Assembly (NCBI GenBank): GCA_014218235.1
Contig: CM024758.1
Coordinates: 67,962,206 to 68,026,205 of the forward strand
Length of the DNA stretch: 64,000 nt
Direction: 5' to 3'
DNA from: Colocasia esculenta
Lineage: Eukaryota > Streptophyta > Magnoliopsida > Alismatales > Araceae
In this document: piece after piece, positions 20,005 through 31,842 of the stretch
Position numbering within the stretch: position 1 is the stretch's first letter
How the letters are laid out: each line of letters starts with the position of its first letter
Notes under the pieces: model-generated
What the model was told of the DNA's origin: nothing
What the model saw: only the letters and a program-made list of their open reading frames with translations
The model's database searches: none
Position numbers and translations under genes: made by a program

Positions 20005-20009
20005 CTTTA
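20005..20009. repeat. Left target-site duplication of element D (CTTTA)
   Basis: CTTTA before the LTR end at 20010, matching 24914-24918. The uninterrupted site GGGCACTTTACACACACTTCA is preserved at 36740-36760 in the other T copy (compare the flanks here), which confirms the insertion point. Confidence 0.95.
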
Positions 20010-20834
20010 TATTGGCCCTTTCGGTATGGCAGCAAGATAGCCTAGAGGGGGGGATGAATAGGTTTTTCTGATTTCTGCAATAGAAGGAAACTTAAACACA
20101 GAAATTAACACTTGAAGGTTTGGTTAGTTGAGTGTGATAAAGAGTAGCAGTGCGGAAGCAAATAAACAATCACACAAAGGACACAAGGAATTTATCCTGG
20201 TTCGGCCCTTCCCACATGGAAGTCCTACGTCCATTCCCCAAGCAACCTCTTGGGATTTTACTAACCAATGGTACAGTCCCCCTCAAGGACACTACAACAC
20301 CCAGCACCCCAGCTGGTCTTCTTCTCTTTCCCGGGCAAGAAGGCAGCCCACTTCTTTTCTAGGCTCAAAAGCAAACCTACTTCTTTTACAGGTTCAGAAG
20401 TAAACCTCCTGGAACAAACCCCAGTGCGGTTCTGCTAGACTTAAACCCCCAGCTAGGTCCTGTTGGTACAAACCCCAACAAGGTTCTGCTAGACACTAAC
20501 CTCTAGCTAGGTTACACACTGTATACAGTCCTACAGCTGGACAAAAATCTTTCTTAGAAAAGAAAGATCTGACTGAGAGCTATTACAAGATGAACACTCA
20601 GGACATGGCTCATAGTCACAGACTCTCCCCCAAGATTACAATGAGCACAGGGAGAATGGAAGAGAAGAAGGCTTGAAGGCGATGAAGACTTCTGCTTCAA
20701 AGCTTCTGTAGATTTTGGCTCGAGCTCTTCTCTCTTTCTTTGAGTGTTTGTGGCGTGAAGGTTCTTCTCACAGTTGTACACTCCTTGAAGGATTTTCAGG
20801 AAGGCTCTTCTTTTTTTCTTCAGCAATGCTCCAT

Positions 20835-20842
20835 CTTTTATA
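20835..20842 (-). promoter_or_regulatory. TATA box of element D 3' LTR
   Basis: Minus strand TATAAAAG. Minus-strand CCAACGG and two CAACGA motifs lie within about 80 bp upstream of it. Confidence 0.55.
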
Positions 20843-21175
20843 TGAGCAGCTTTAGAATAGATTCGTTGAAGAGATCCGTTGGAGCTCTTCTAGTCGTTGC
20901 TGATCTTTCTCTTCATTTGTCTTAATCAGACTCTGGTGGTCTTCGAGAGCTGTCAGCATAGAAGAGAGTGTTTAGCATAAAAGAGTGTTTATGATAAACT
21001 GTGCATACCACTGTGTTTCTGCTAACATGCTGAAAATAGTAGTTCATATCTTTTTGACAAGACTCTGAAATATGCATGCAGCTTTTTCTGTCAGAAGATA
21101 TTTTGACTTTTCATTTAAGCGCCAAGCATATTTTGAAATATAAAGGCAATCTGTGTTTGAACAGAATCCATGAAG

Positions 21176-21640
21176 AAATCGTTATGAGCATGACTTATGA
21201 AATCGTTATGGGAAGAGTCGTTGCTCATTTGTAAATAAATCGTTGAACAAATCGATGTGATCATTTATGAAATCGTTATGCAAGCAAATCGTTGTGATCA
21301 ATAAAGAAATTGATCTGATCACTTATGAAATCGATGTGACTACTTAAAGAATCGTTACAGTAAGCAAATCGTTGTGAGAGCAAATCGTTGCGCTCACTTA
21401 TCAAATCGTTATGAGACCGATTTCTTATCAAATCGTTGCGAAGGCGAATCGATACGGGATCGATTTCTTAACAAATCGTTACGGCCACTTAGCGAATCTT
21501 TGTGAGATCGATTTCTTAACAAATCGATGCGCTCACTTAACAAATCGTTGTAGCACTATATGAAATCAGATCAAATCGTTATAGCGCTTGTTACTATGGC
21601 ACTTAAAACTGAAATCGATGTATATGAATTAAACATCGAC
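21176..21640. repeat. AATCGTT/AATCGAT motif array, 3' LTR of D
   Basis: More than twenty copies of AATCGTT, AATCGAT and CGATTT in about 460 bp, several facing each other. AATCGAT (21447-21453) and ATCGATT (21459-21465) form a 7-bp stem with loop ACGGG; AAATCG (21403-21408) pairs with CGATTT (21418-21423). The array lies in U3. Confidence 0.85.
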
Positions 21641-21818
21641 TTTATCATTATAGTGCGCCAAATATTGCATCAATGAAAGACTTAGAATTTGCTATGAGAT
21701 TGATGCGACACAGATGAAACAAAATATTCAATAACATTTAATCAACAAAGATATACTTGAAATCATCATAAGTTTTGTTATCACCAAAATACAAGGACAA
21801 CTATAAAGTGGTTCAACA

Positions 21819-21833
21819 ATCTCCCCCTTTTTG
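21819..21833 (-). promoter_or_regulatory. Polypurine tract of element D
   Basis: Minus strand CCAAAAAGGGGGAGAT, directly before the LTR start TGTTGAACC. Confidence 0.85.
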
Positions 21834-22314
21834 GTGATGACAAAATTTATGCGAATTTTCTGATAAAAAAAATATAAAGCATAGAGGTTTCAGAAAATTT
21901 ATACAAACTCTCCCCCTTTTTGTCACTAACCAAAAAGGAAGGATCTTACCATGGATTTTCTCTCCCCCTTTGAAAGAATTTCTTACCATAGAGGGGTTCA
22001 ACAATAATATTTAATGAATAACTCCCCCTTAGTGACGGCTCCCCCTGAGCATGAGACTCCCTCTTACTGTGAGGCAAGTCAGATCCTGTTGCTCTTGACC
22101 TTTGACATGTGTTGTTTGTCAAGTCTTCAAGATTTTTGTCTGCGTTTATCTAAAAAACTTGCAAACATTGTTAGTAGCATTGTAGTTTACTGAATACAAC
22201 AAACAAAAATGTAAGTTTAGAAACAGAAACTAAAACTAAAGGATGACTACTTCCTCTTCAGATTGGAATGAAGTGAAGAGTTGGTAGTCACCAATCGATA
22301 TTTTTGAGCAACCA

Positions 22315-23037
22315 CTAACCATACCCATCTGAATGCCTTTTTCTTTTGTTCATCAAGAGTAGATAGGCATTTTCTTCTTTAATGTTGAAGCTACCTGATG
22401 AGTTGTTTACAGAAGATGTCTCCTGAGGTGTTACTTGGAATTTATGAGCATTATCCTCAGCTTCTTCTTCATCAGAGGCTTCTTTAACGCTTATTTCTTC
22501 AGAGATATCCTTTTTAAAAATATGAGGCTCCCTCTCAATCTGAGGTTCCTCCTTTACATCTTTTTCCTCATGTGGAAGTATAACTTCCTGAGGTGCTTCC
22601 TGTTGCTCCCCTTGAATGGCAACAGTTGGAGATGATGGAGTTATAGCTTCCTATCTTGTTTCTTTAAACACTTGAGCATCAGTAGGTATTTCATTCGTAC
22701 TGGGTATTCCTTCATATGTGAGCTTCAATTTGTCCCACATATCTTTAGCAGATTGACATGCGAAAACTCTACTAAATTCCTTTTTAGATAGGGCACAGCA
22801 TAAATAATTCTTTGCTTTAAAATTCAAAGATAGTTTACTTTTATCAGCAAGTGTAATGGCAGTAGTGCCTTCAGCAGGAATAACAACAAAATCACCTACC
22901 TCTATTACCTGCCACATATCAAAGTCTGTGCCTCGAATGAAGCATTCCATTCTCATTTTCCAGTACTGGTAATCTTCTCCGTCGAAGAATGGAGGTCTGG
23001 TGACTGATTGGACTTCAGCATATCCTTGAGCTGCCAT
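22315..23037 (-). pseudogene. Copia gag N-terminus fused to an acidic segment, one amber stop
   Basis: Starting at MAAQGYAEVQSVTRPPFF, 128 codons read as copia gag (FFDGEDYQYWKMRMECFI is the typical YxxWKxxM gag signature; KSKLSLNFKAKNYLCCALS follows). An in-frame TAG at 22651-22653 ends it. The same frame then stays open for 111 more codons, rich in Glu and Lys (EEKDVKEEPQIEREPHIF), to a second TAG at 22315-22317. The acidic part does not look like gag and probably comes from a later part of the polyprotein joined by the internal deletion. The start lies 50 bp from the primer-binding site. Whether the amber codon is a recent mutation or read through cannot be told. Confidence 0.7.
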
Positions 23038-23085
23038 GGATCTTTGCTCTAAGATCGTTGGATCTTCTTGAAAGTTCAGAGACCC

Positions 23086-23097
23086 GCTCTGATACCA
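23086..23097 (-). promoter_or_regulatory. Primer-binding site of element D (tRNA-Met)
   Basis: Minus strand TGGTATCAGAGC, two bases inside the 5' LTR end. Confidence 0.95.
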
Positions 23098-23136
23098 CTT
23101 GTTGGCCCTTTCGGTATGGCAGCAAGCTAGCCTAGA

Positions 23137-23154
23137 GGGGGGGGGGGGGGGGGG
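23137..23154. repeat. Poly(G)18 in element D 5' LTR
   Basis: CCTAGA followed by 18 G and TGAATA. The reverse complement matches the CTATTCA-poly(C)-TCTAG signature of the other SIRE-like LTRs. Confidence 0.9.
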
Positions 23155-24269
23155 TGAATAGTTTTTCTGATTTCTACAATAGAAGGAAACTTAAACACAG
23201 AAATTAACACTTAAAGGTTTGGTTAGTTGAGTGTGATAAAGAGTAGCAGTGCGGAAGCAAATAAACAATCACACAAAGGACACAAGGAATTTATCCTGGT
23301 TCGGCCCTTCCTACATAGAAGTCCTACGTCCAGTCCCCAAGCAACCTCTTGGGATTTTACTAACTAAGGGTACAGTCCCCCTCAAGGACACTACAACACC
23401 CAGCACCCCAGCTGGTCTTCTTCTCTTTCCCGGGCAAGAAGGCAGCCCACTTCTTTTCTAGCTCAGAAGCAAACCTACTTCTTTTACAGGTTCAGAAGTA
23501 AACCTCCTGAAACAAACCCCAGTGCGGTTCTGCTAGACTTAAACCCCCAGCTAGGTCCTGTTGGTACAAACCCCAACAAGGTTTTGCTAGACACTAACCT
23601 CTAGCTAGGTTACACACTGTATACAGTCCTACAGCTGGACAAAAATCTTTCTTAGAAAAGAAAGATCTGACTGAGAGCTATTACAAGATGAACACTCAGG
23701 ACTTGGCTCATAGTCACAGACTCTCCCCCAAGATTACAATGAGCACAGGGAGATGGAAGAGAAGAAGGCTTGAAGGCGATGAAGACTTCTGCTTCAAAGC
23801 TTCTGTAGATTTTGGCTCGAGCTCTTCTCTCTTTCTCTGAGTGTTTGTGGCGTGAAGGTTCTTCTCACAGTTGTACACTCCTTGAAGGATTTTCAGGAAG
23901 GCTCTTCTTTTTTTCTTCAGCAATGCTCCATCTTTTATATGAGCAGCTTTAGAATAGATTCGTTGAAGAGATCCGTTGGAGCTCTTCTAGTCGTTGCTGA
24001 TCTTTCTCTTCATTTGTCTTAATCAGACTCTGGTGGTCTTCGAGATCTGTCAGCATAGAATAGAGTGTTTAGCATAAAAGAGTGTTTATGATAAACTGTG
24101 CATACCACTGTGTTTCTGCTAACATGCTGAAAATAGTAGTTCATATCTTTTTGACAAGACTCTGAAATATGCATGCAGCTTTTTCTGTCAGAAGATATTT
24201 TGACTTTTCATTTAAGCGCCAAGCATATTTTGAAATATAAAGGCAATCTGTGTTTGAACAGAATCCATG

Positions 24270-24740
24270 AAGAATCGTTATGAGCATGACTTATGAAATC
24301 GTTATGGGAAGAGTCGTTGCTCATTTGTAAACAAATCGTTGAACAAATCGATGTGATCATTTATGAAATCGTTATGCAAGCAAATCGTTGTGATCAATAA
24401 AGAAATCGATCTGATCACTTATGAAATCGATGTGACTACTTAAAGAATCGTTACAGTAAGCAAATCGTTGTGAGAGCAAATCGTTGCGCTCACTTATCAA
24501 ATCGTTATGAGACCGATTTCTTATCAAATCGTTGCAAAGGAAAATCGATACGGGATCGATTTCTTAACAAATCGTTACGGCCACTTAGCGAATCTTTGTG
24601 AGATCGATTTCTTAACAAATCGATGCGCTCACTTAACAAATCGTTGTAGCACTATATGAAATCAGATCAAATCGTTATAGCGCTTGTTACTATGGCACTT
24701 AAAACTGAAATCGATGTATATGAATTAACATCGACTTTAT
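24270..24740. repeat. AATCGTT/AATCGAT motif array, 5' LTR of D
   Basis: The same array as at 21176-21640, with a few base changes (for example GCGAAGGCGAATCG against GCAAAGGAAAATCG). Confidence 0.85.
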
Positions 24741-24913
24741 CATTATAGTGCGCCAAATATTGCATCAATGAAAGACTTAGCATTTTCTATGAGATTGATG
24801 CAACACAGATGAAACAAAATGTTCAATAACATTTAATCAACAAAGATATACTTGAAATCATCATAAGTTTTGTTATCACCAAAATACAAGGACAACTATA
24901 AAGTGGTTCAACA

Positions 24914-24918
24914 CTTTA
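24914..24918. repeat. Right target-site duplication of element D (CTTTA)
   Basis: Matches 20005-20009. Confidence 0.95.
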
Positions 24919-26984
24919 CACACACTTCACGACACCCTAAGCTAATTACTTTGGGAGGCACTGTCACTATCGCGGCCATACTTGAGGGCACAAAAGTCTG
25001 TTTCTCTCCTTATTCGGCCAAATATAGAAGTAGAGGTAGTCTGGGCAAGACAACCAACCTGAAGCACTCCATGACGAGAGGATGTCTCTATTTAAGGGCA
25101 ATCAATTAAATGACCAATAAACTCCAAAGCCAAATGCATGACAAGAGTGGCAAAGTCCCTCTAGGATTCAAAATGAACTTGGTCATATGCATGCAAATTA
25201 AAATAAAAGAAATCAATCTATACAACAGGGCAAGACAAAGAGTGGCAAAGTCCTAGCGGGATTCAAAATGAATCCAGTCGTACACATGTCCCTACAAATA
25301 AATGATCCATCAATCAATTCCAAAACCCCCAATATTTAATGAGACTGAATCTTCTGACGGTTGTGCCAAGGAAGGAAATCAACTCAACTCCTCAAAACCC
25401 ATATTAAGCTTATCTCCAAATTTTCTTCCCTTCTCCCTACCAGACCAAGTCGCCTTTTTAGGCATGGCTCTGATAGTGACATAGTTAACCATGAGCAGTC
25501 AGTCATTGGGCACCAGTTTAAATGCACACCTTACTTTGGGCACTTTTTATGAGAGGGGAGATAACAAGGACCCCTTACTAGTTAGTTGTCATGGCATGCC
25601 CATGTTTCCAAAATCCCTACAAAAAAAAATGAATATTTTTAAAACCCTAAAAAAATATATGAATATTTTTATTAAAAAATCATAAAAAATTATATAATTT
25701 CTAAAATCGCATAAAAATTCAAATATTTTCAAAATCTTCATAAAAATTTGAATATCTCCAAAATTCCAAAAAGAAAATCTTAATGGTATTGTATAGGGCA
25801 AGCACATTGCGCCTCTTCCTGGGTCAGATCAATTCAATTCTTCCAATCATTGACTCATCTTGCCACTATTTGGCCAACTCCACTTATCCTCATGGTTTAA
25901 ACAAACAATTGAATGAGTTGTGTCTGTTATTGAATATTTTTATCCATGCTTCATGCTATGAATGATTTTATTCCATGATGTTATTATTTCTTGGCTAATG
26001 AATTTTTAGTGCAGGTTCGAGTTACCTCATCTGCCACTAACCACAAGCAGCCAGGCTGCAATTGTCATCTTTACCATCACTTATCTGCATCTACTATATG
26101 TTATTACCCTTAGAGCATATCGAGGACCTTGTAGCTCTGAGGAATCTGGGATTTGAGTTCCCATTCATCAAAATAATGATTATTCCGGAGGATCCTTAGC
26201 CACATGTATAGGTCGTTATGCTTTGCACATGAGGACGACAGACCCACGCCTGAAAAACTTGGTGTCCTGACTTAACTCAGCATCGTAACAATATTATCCT
26301 TATTATTTTCTATATTTTTACCCTTATTTTTCCCTTTAGCCCAACATACATGCATATTTGAAATCATTATGAAAAATACTCTCCCAATGCAACTTGAGAG
26401 CCATCCTCACTTCAACACCAAGTAAATTTGAGATATTCCATTCCAGGTCAAGTACCCAACTCCCTTTGTTGCTGCTTCTGGGTTGTTTACCTTGAACTCC
26501 CTTGTTTGGATTTATCCCTTTATATTTGTCTTTTATCTTCTATAGATCCACCTTGGCTGTGGCACGTCCACAAGCTGGTAAACGCCCCCATGGTGCAACC
26601 TAACGGATTGTGTCCTTAAGTACTTCCCCTACGCTGGAAGTTGATCTCTTCTTTGTGCCCCACGTGGCACACTCCTTCGTGTACCGCGTACACACCTCCC
26701 TTCGTGACCTCGTGCACACCCTTTTCTTCCATCCAAACTCTGTGTTTTCTTGGTTTTCTACTTTAGAGGTGGCTTCCTTGGTAGTTGGTGAAAGACTCTC
26801 ATCAGGTGGTGTCACCACGTTCAACGCGTGTCTATTTTTCACCTTGGCATCTACTTATCAATTCACTCTACTTCGCTCCACTACACTACGCTTCATTTCC
26901 TTTCATTCTATTACACTCCATTTCACTCAACTTTGTGTCCCTCCACTTTGCTCCCTTGCAAAGCAGACGCCAAGGTGTAGCAGC
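24919..26984 (+). mobile_element. T interior 1, 3' part
   Basis: Continues T interior after element D. No coding motif is readable. It contains an A/T-rich block (about 25615-25775, TGAATATTTTTAAAACCCTA and similar) like the one after pol in element R, a small CCACGTGGCAC / TACCGCGTACAC cluster at 26655-26715, and ends CAAAGCAGACGCCAAGGTGTAGCAGC before the LTR. The segment from about 26140 aligns with 13905-14714. Confidence 0.6.
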
Positions 26985-27174
26985 TGTAGATACGCTAAAT
27001 TTGACAACATCGCGGGTAAATCTCGAATTATGTTATAATGCCACAAATGGCTCCCTTTTTGCCTTGTAAGAGTAATTTTCCCCTATAATTTAGGGTCTCC
27101 CTCAATCTTCCCCCCATTTCTTGGTGCTTCACCCCATTTTCCTAGTTTGCTGGAGGCTCGGGCATAAATTCTTA

Positions 27175-27720
27175 AATCGCGACAGACACAGTGGTCGCGT
27201 TTCACATCGATTGGTAAAGAACAAATAAATCGCGACGGATATAGTGATCGTGTTTCATATCGACTGACATAGAACAAACAAAATGCATCGTGTTAAACTG
27301 TCTTGATTATGCATCGACTGGTAACCAAACATCGATTGCACAATCGATTGCTGGAGTCCACATCGATTGCCTAATTCTCTTCGGGACAAACCATCACGAT
27401 TATCCATCAGTTGATCTTAAAAGCATCAGCTCAATATGTCACGATTTACAACCCCCATATTTCTCAGTAATTTCCTTATTTAATTTTGGAAATACTTGTT
27501 GCCTTTTCATGAAACGTGTCCGAAATCCCCGTCGCGATTCAAGTTTCTATATTTGACTTTTAGCAAGTTTCCATAAACAAAATTCAGAAATTCATAACCG
27601 CGTCGGTCATTCCCGTCGTGATTCAGATTCAGATTTGGTCAAAATTCGATTGTAATTGAAAATCCTTGAACACGTCCACCCATGTCATCATGATTCAACT
27701 TTAAAGGCGACCACTGTGTT
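27175..27720. repeat. ATCGCGAC / CATCGATTG motif array in T LTR 2
   Basis: AAATCGCGACAGAC, GGTCGCGTTTCACATCGATTG, AATCGCGACGGAT, four CATCGATTG/CATCGACTG sites, CCCGTCGCGATTC and CCCGTCGTGATTC in about 550 bp. Related to but distinct from the GTCGCGAC array of LTR 1. Confidence 0.7.
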
Positions 27721-27768
27721 TGACACGAATTTCATTTATTGTCCACCTCGGATTCGAGCCTTTGCTCC

Positions 27769-27776
27769 TATATATA
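27769..27776 (+). promoter_or_regulatory. TATA box of T LTR 2
   Basis: TATATATA followed by CACTCCAATG. Confidence 0.5.
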
Positions 27777-28257
27777 CACTCCAATGTCTCGTCGTTCCAG
27801 AGAGAGATTAGAGTTGGAGCCCCCCAGAGAACCCCCACATCCAGTGAGTTGAAAGAGCCAATTCAAGGCGAAGCCCTGTCGAATTCTCACCTCAAGTTTC
27901 CAAGCAACACCTTCGTCTCCATCATCAAGCAATGCAGCATCCTTTGCATCTCCAACACTCCAGCAAGTAGCTGTCTGTGCTACCATCACCAAAGGGGAAG
28001 CACCTCCTTCCCTTTTCTTATTCTTCTCCTCCAATCCCCAACGTGGTTACTCTCCCTCTTGTCCATAATATCATCACTTCATACAATCAACACACACACA
28101 GCAACACACTTTGCATACATGCACACAACACACCTATTTTCTAGGGGTTTTAAAAGCTACAAAAGGTGTGTTCTTCTCCATGTTCTTCATGCTATTTTAT
28201 TATTTTGAGAATTGAATACTATACAAGTTCTTGGTTAATTGTAACGACCCTCTTCAT

Positions 28258-28277
28258 ACCGGTACGATTATACCAAT
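28258..28277 (-). other. U5-terminal hairpin of the reverse Tekay LTR
   Basis: On the minus strand ATTGGTA-TAATCG-TACCGGT forms a 7-bp stem using two G-T wobbles. The same hairpin is at 36796-36815 (perfect) and 62007-62024 (one mismatch). Confidence 0.7.
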
Positions 28278-31200
28278 CCCATCGGTATAAGGGCGTCGTC
28301 ACAGTGGGACATTTACCCAACCTGGTCGATAGGTTGATATGTACCTGGATAGCAATAGAGTACAGCGGAATAAATAAAACTCAACTCTTAATCCGTCACC
28401 AACACACATTCCATAATCTAAATAGCGAGATAGAAGGACAATGTCCACATTAATACAAAATAAAGAGAGTTACAATGTCCAAAATATTGTCCATACAATA
28501 ATCCTTTTTGTGCAAAAGAAAAGTACAACTGGTAACAGCTCCACAAAATGGCCTTCTAATGATGATCCTCGCCACGCTACCTTCTAGTGCACGATACCTG
28601 TCAACCTGTACGCCGAAGCAAGAGTGAGTCCAAAGACTCAGCAAGCGACACTACTCATGATATACACATACAAGTCTTAGTGGTTTCTACATGCACTTTT
28701 ACAATTAACAACACATAGCATGCTAGTCAATTCAAGTTTTCTACCTATCATAAAGTTCTACAATTTTATACATAACTCATGCTTTCAGATTTGTAAAATG
28801 AAATTCACCTATCACATGATCTCTATTCCACTTGCTCAGGAACTTTAGTCTTTATAAAGAGCTAAAACATGAAGCTATCAACATGAACAATTTACACACA
28901 TGAAATGGGACACAACTAGCATGGATTTCACATAGTTTTAAAACACATACACGAACCTTTTCACATGCTTTAGATTGCTGATTTCATATGATTCATGACT
29001 ATAAATCTACACATGGGAGCTACAATAATACATAAAACCACATGTGAACAAGTAATCAAGCTATCTTGCACTCATTTTCACTAATTATCCCTAACATGGA
29101 TTCTAGGCATTTATGCACACATAAGCACGATAATGACAAATGAGTTACTGATTTCACATGTTTTCCAATAACGCATTCTCACATTCTCGGTTACACATGA
29201 TTTCATACTTACTCATTCACGTTGTTCACTTTTACACTTTTGACACACGATCACATGTTCACACTTATACAAGTACTCATTTCACTCTTCACTCATTTCA
29301 CTTTCATCATCACTTGCACTTCACATATACACGTTCATCTTGTCGCTTCGTTACCCGCTTCTTGGACTTCTCTACGTGCTTCACATTATTCCTATTTCAC
29401 ATTTTCCTTCATCTTTCTCTTAACATTCCACACCAGTACATACTATACCACCAGTACCTCTCTCTTGCGTGTCCTTACACACTCAAACAAACTAACAACT
29501 ACTCATACACAACTACTCATCACAATACCACAATAGCATCAACAAACTAACCACCAGTAGGGACATAACATGCTCATACGCATCCAGCACAGCTCTACAC
29601 ACCTCATAACACAACTCATAACATACACACCTCATCCATATACTAGCAGTGAATCTTGGTAACTGCGCAGACCGGGAAAGCCCTCTCCACCTATCCGGTA
29701 CTGTCCACCTCCGGGTTTTCCCAATGCCTTTGGGACAACTTATATCACATGGAGCCTTCTATAGGGACTTTTCTATATACGGCTCCCGATGCCTCTAGGT
29801 AGCAGTGTCACATAGGCACAACTTTTACACTTTTACACATTACCGTTTTACACATGGTTTTACACATAACTCTTCTCATTTCATTCACTTTCTCACTCAC
29901 ATAAACATTTCTGTTTTTTTTTTCTCCTAACATGGTACTACAGGATTTCAAGAATTTCACATGGTAACACACTATTCATATTGGTTTTAGGCCATAACTA
30001 TCTCATTGCGATCATATGCATGAATTATCACATTTCACATGAAAATACATAACTTTTTATTTACTGGTCCAATGACCTGAAATTTTAACCACATGCTGTT
30101 TTCGGGTTCAAGATGATACCCTCAATTTGTCAGATTTTTCTGAGCTAAATAGGATTTACAGAAAATCAAACACCTAATTAGCATATTATTCACAACTTAA
30201 GCTAACATGGGTCTAACACATTTTGCAATTTATCCACTTACTGTTTTGCACAGAGACTACTAATATATGCATGATTTTAGAATACAACATCACCCTAATT
30301 CATACATCTATACATCAATTACCACAAACCATTTTTGCATGTTTTTATTTTACCGAACCGAACTTATTTACAATTTCTCAAGCATGGATAAACTACTAAA
30401 TTTTGCAAACACATATGCTGACCCACTATTCTTCATGATCAAACTGAAACCAAGGCATTCACACAAACCCTAATCATAAATCATGAATTTACAAGATTGT
30501 CTACAAGTCATGCTCACAATTTAAAAGATGCTAATAACCCACATTCACCATCCACCACGTTCCTTCACACACCACAATGCACAATATACATAGGTATAAG
30601 GTTACCATATATCCTCATCACGTAAAACATACCGAATTTAACGTATAAGAGGGACAGAACAGCTCACTGTTCTGTCCGGAAGAACTCGACGGCGGTCTCT
30701 GGCCGCTGACTCAGGGTCAGCGGCATGGTCGATGGACGCCAAGCTCATCACCGGCGTCCAGGGACATTGCCGTCTAACCAGGTCTGTGCAGAAACACAGA
30801 CCCGAGCTCTAAATCTTGGGTGAAATGGAGGGTCTAGGACTCGAGGAAAATTCCATAAAAATATCAAAACCCACCTAGACTCATACGGGGACATCATAGA
30901 TAGGTCACTTGCCTTTCAAAAATTCTTCTAAGGGATTTAAAGGCTTGGTGAAGACCTCCTTGGCAGTCCCCAAGAAGTTGCAGAAGGGCCTCCAAGGTCA
31001 CCTTCCTCCGGGTTCTTGGATGAGCTCCACAGCAAGGGGACGATGGGAAGCCTTCTCCTTTGCTCCAGCTTCCTTCTTGTCGCAGTAGATCTCCAGATCA
31101 AGCTCCAAGGGTCGGATTTGAGGGTTCTAAAATGGGTTTTCTCACAGCTCACCTAGTTTTTTTCTCTCCTCTATTTCTCCTCTTGCAAGGTGAAGTGAGA

Positions 31201-31358
31201 AGTGGGGAAAGTCATTTCGGGTTCAGACCTAAGAGAGCCCCTCACCCACTCACCATACTGATTTGACAGCCTTAGAGCCGTTGGGGAACATCCCCCAATG
31301 GTTGGCTTGCCTTGCTTCAGAAGCTTGCAGCTCTGCTGCGCATGCAGGCCAGAGAGGT

Positions 31359-31382
31359 TGGCGTCCATATCGCTGGACGCCA
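31359..31382. other. TGGCGTCCA hairpin in the reverse Tekay LTR
   Basis: TGGCGTCCA (31359-31367) and TGGACGCCA (31374-31382), a 9-bp stem with loop TATCGC. A second copy, GGCGTCCA-TGTC-TGGACGCT, follows at about 31394-31413. Confidence 0.9.
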
Positions 31383-31842
31383 GGATTAGTGTTGGCGTCC
31401 ATGTCTGGACGCTGACACCTCCTAAACGGCCTGGGGTTGACGCAAGATGGCCTTTGGCCAGAAATCTTAAAATATGCAGAAACCATGCATACCATGCATA
31501 TATACATGCAATACGTATACGGTATTACATCCACACTATCACCATGCAATACAACCTTATTTTTATTTAATATAAACATATTGACGCTAATTGGCCCTTC
31601 GGCCAGAACTTAAAAACATGCAGAAACTATGCTTACACTATATATATACATACATATATAAGGTGTAACATGTATATTACTATACCAGGCAATCAATATC
31701 ATTTATACCTAGGCATACACAAGCATACATAAATACACTAAGATAAGATGTACGTAGATATCTACCTATGCGTACATGATGTTTTACATAGTGTGACTCA
31801 ACACACGGAAAAGTAAATGACGAGAATTTTGAGGGCTTCGCA

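Larger units (their letters stand above)
18749..20009 (+). mobile_element. T interior 1, middle part
   Basis: From about 18945 (CTCCGCCGAAAGTCAACGATC) this aligns nearly base for base with 35714-36754 in T interior 2. A basic stretch (RRRARNSTRWAKYMRTYMRG) is readable at about 18990-19060. No standard pol motif is present. The rest is C/T-rich, which leaves long spurious open frames. A G-box hairpin array lies within. Element D interrupts at 20010. Confidence 0.6.
20010..21818 (-). repeat. Element D 3' LTR
   Basis: On the plus strand it runs from TATTGGCCC (TG of the terminus mutated) to GGTTCAACA. The reversed polypurine tract follows at 21819. Confidence 0.95.
20010..24913 (-). mobile_element. 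Element D: complete but internally deleted SIRE-like copia element
   Basis: A 4904-bp minus-strand element with two LTRs (1809 and 1814 bp), a primer-binding site, a polypurine tract and target duplications CTTTA. The interior is only about 1.28 kb: a gag N-terminus joined to an acidic segment, with no protease, integrase, reverse transcriptase or RNase H. The LTRs are highly similar by eye, differing by scattered single bases, short indels and the poly(G) length, so insertion is comparatively recent and trans-mobilisation is implied. It lies within T interior 1. Confidence 0.95.
23100..24913 (-). repeat. Element D 5' LTR
   Basis: On the plus strand TGTTGGCCC...GGTTCAACA. It includes an 18-base G run at 23137-23154 where the other LTR has 7 G, the TATA box at 23932-23939 (minus) and a second copy of the AATCGTT array at about 24270-24740. 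Confidence 0.95.
26985..28239 (+). mobile_element. T chain LTR 2, left part
   Basis: Starts TGTAGATACGCTAAATTTGAC. It has an ATCGCGAC/CATCGATT motif array and a TATA box at 27769, then GGGGTTTTAAAAGC (compare GGGGTTTAAAACACC in LTR 1). It is interrupted by a Tekay-family LTR at 28240. Confidence 0.55.
28240..31842 (-). mobile_element. Tekay-family LTR in reverse orientation (probably solo), about 3.6 kb
   Basis: The reverse strand is homologous to the LTR of element E (59521-62042). It starts near TGCGAAGCCCTCAAAATTCTCG (E: TGTAAGGCCCTCGAATTTTTG), has the same GGCGTCCA hairpins and the same CCCAATGG/CCAACGGCTC block, and ends GAGGGTCGTTACA. No polypurine tract on one side and no primer-binding site on the other is visible, so a solo LTR is likely. 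I could not find a convincing target duplication. It is longer than the E LTR, partly because a segment (GGCCAGAA...ATGCAGAAAC) occurs twice (about 31450 and 31595). Confidence 0.7.
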
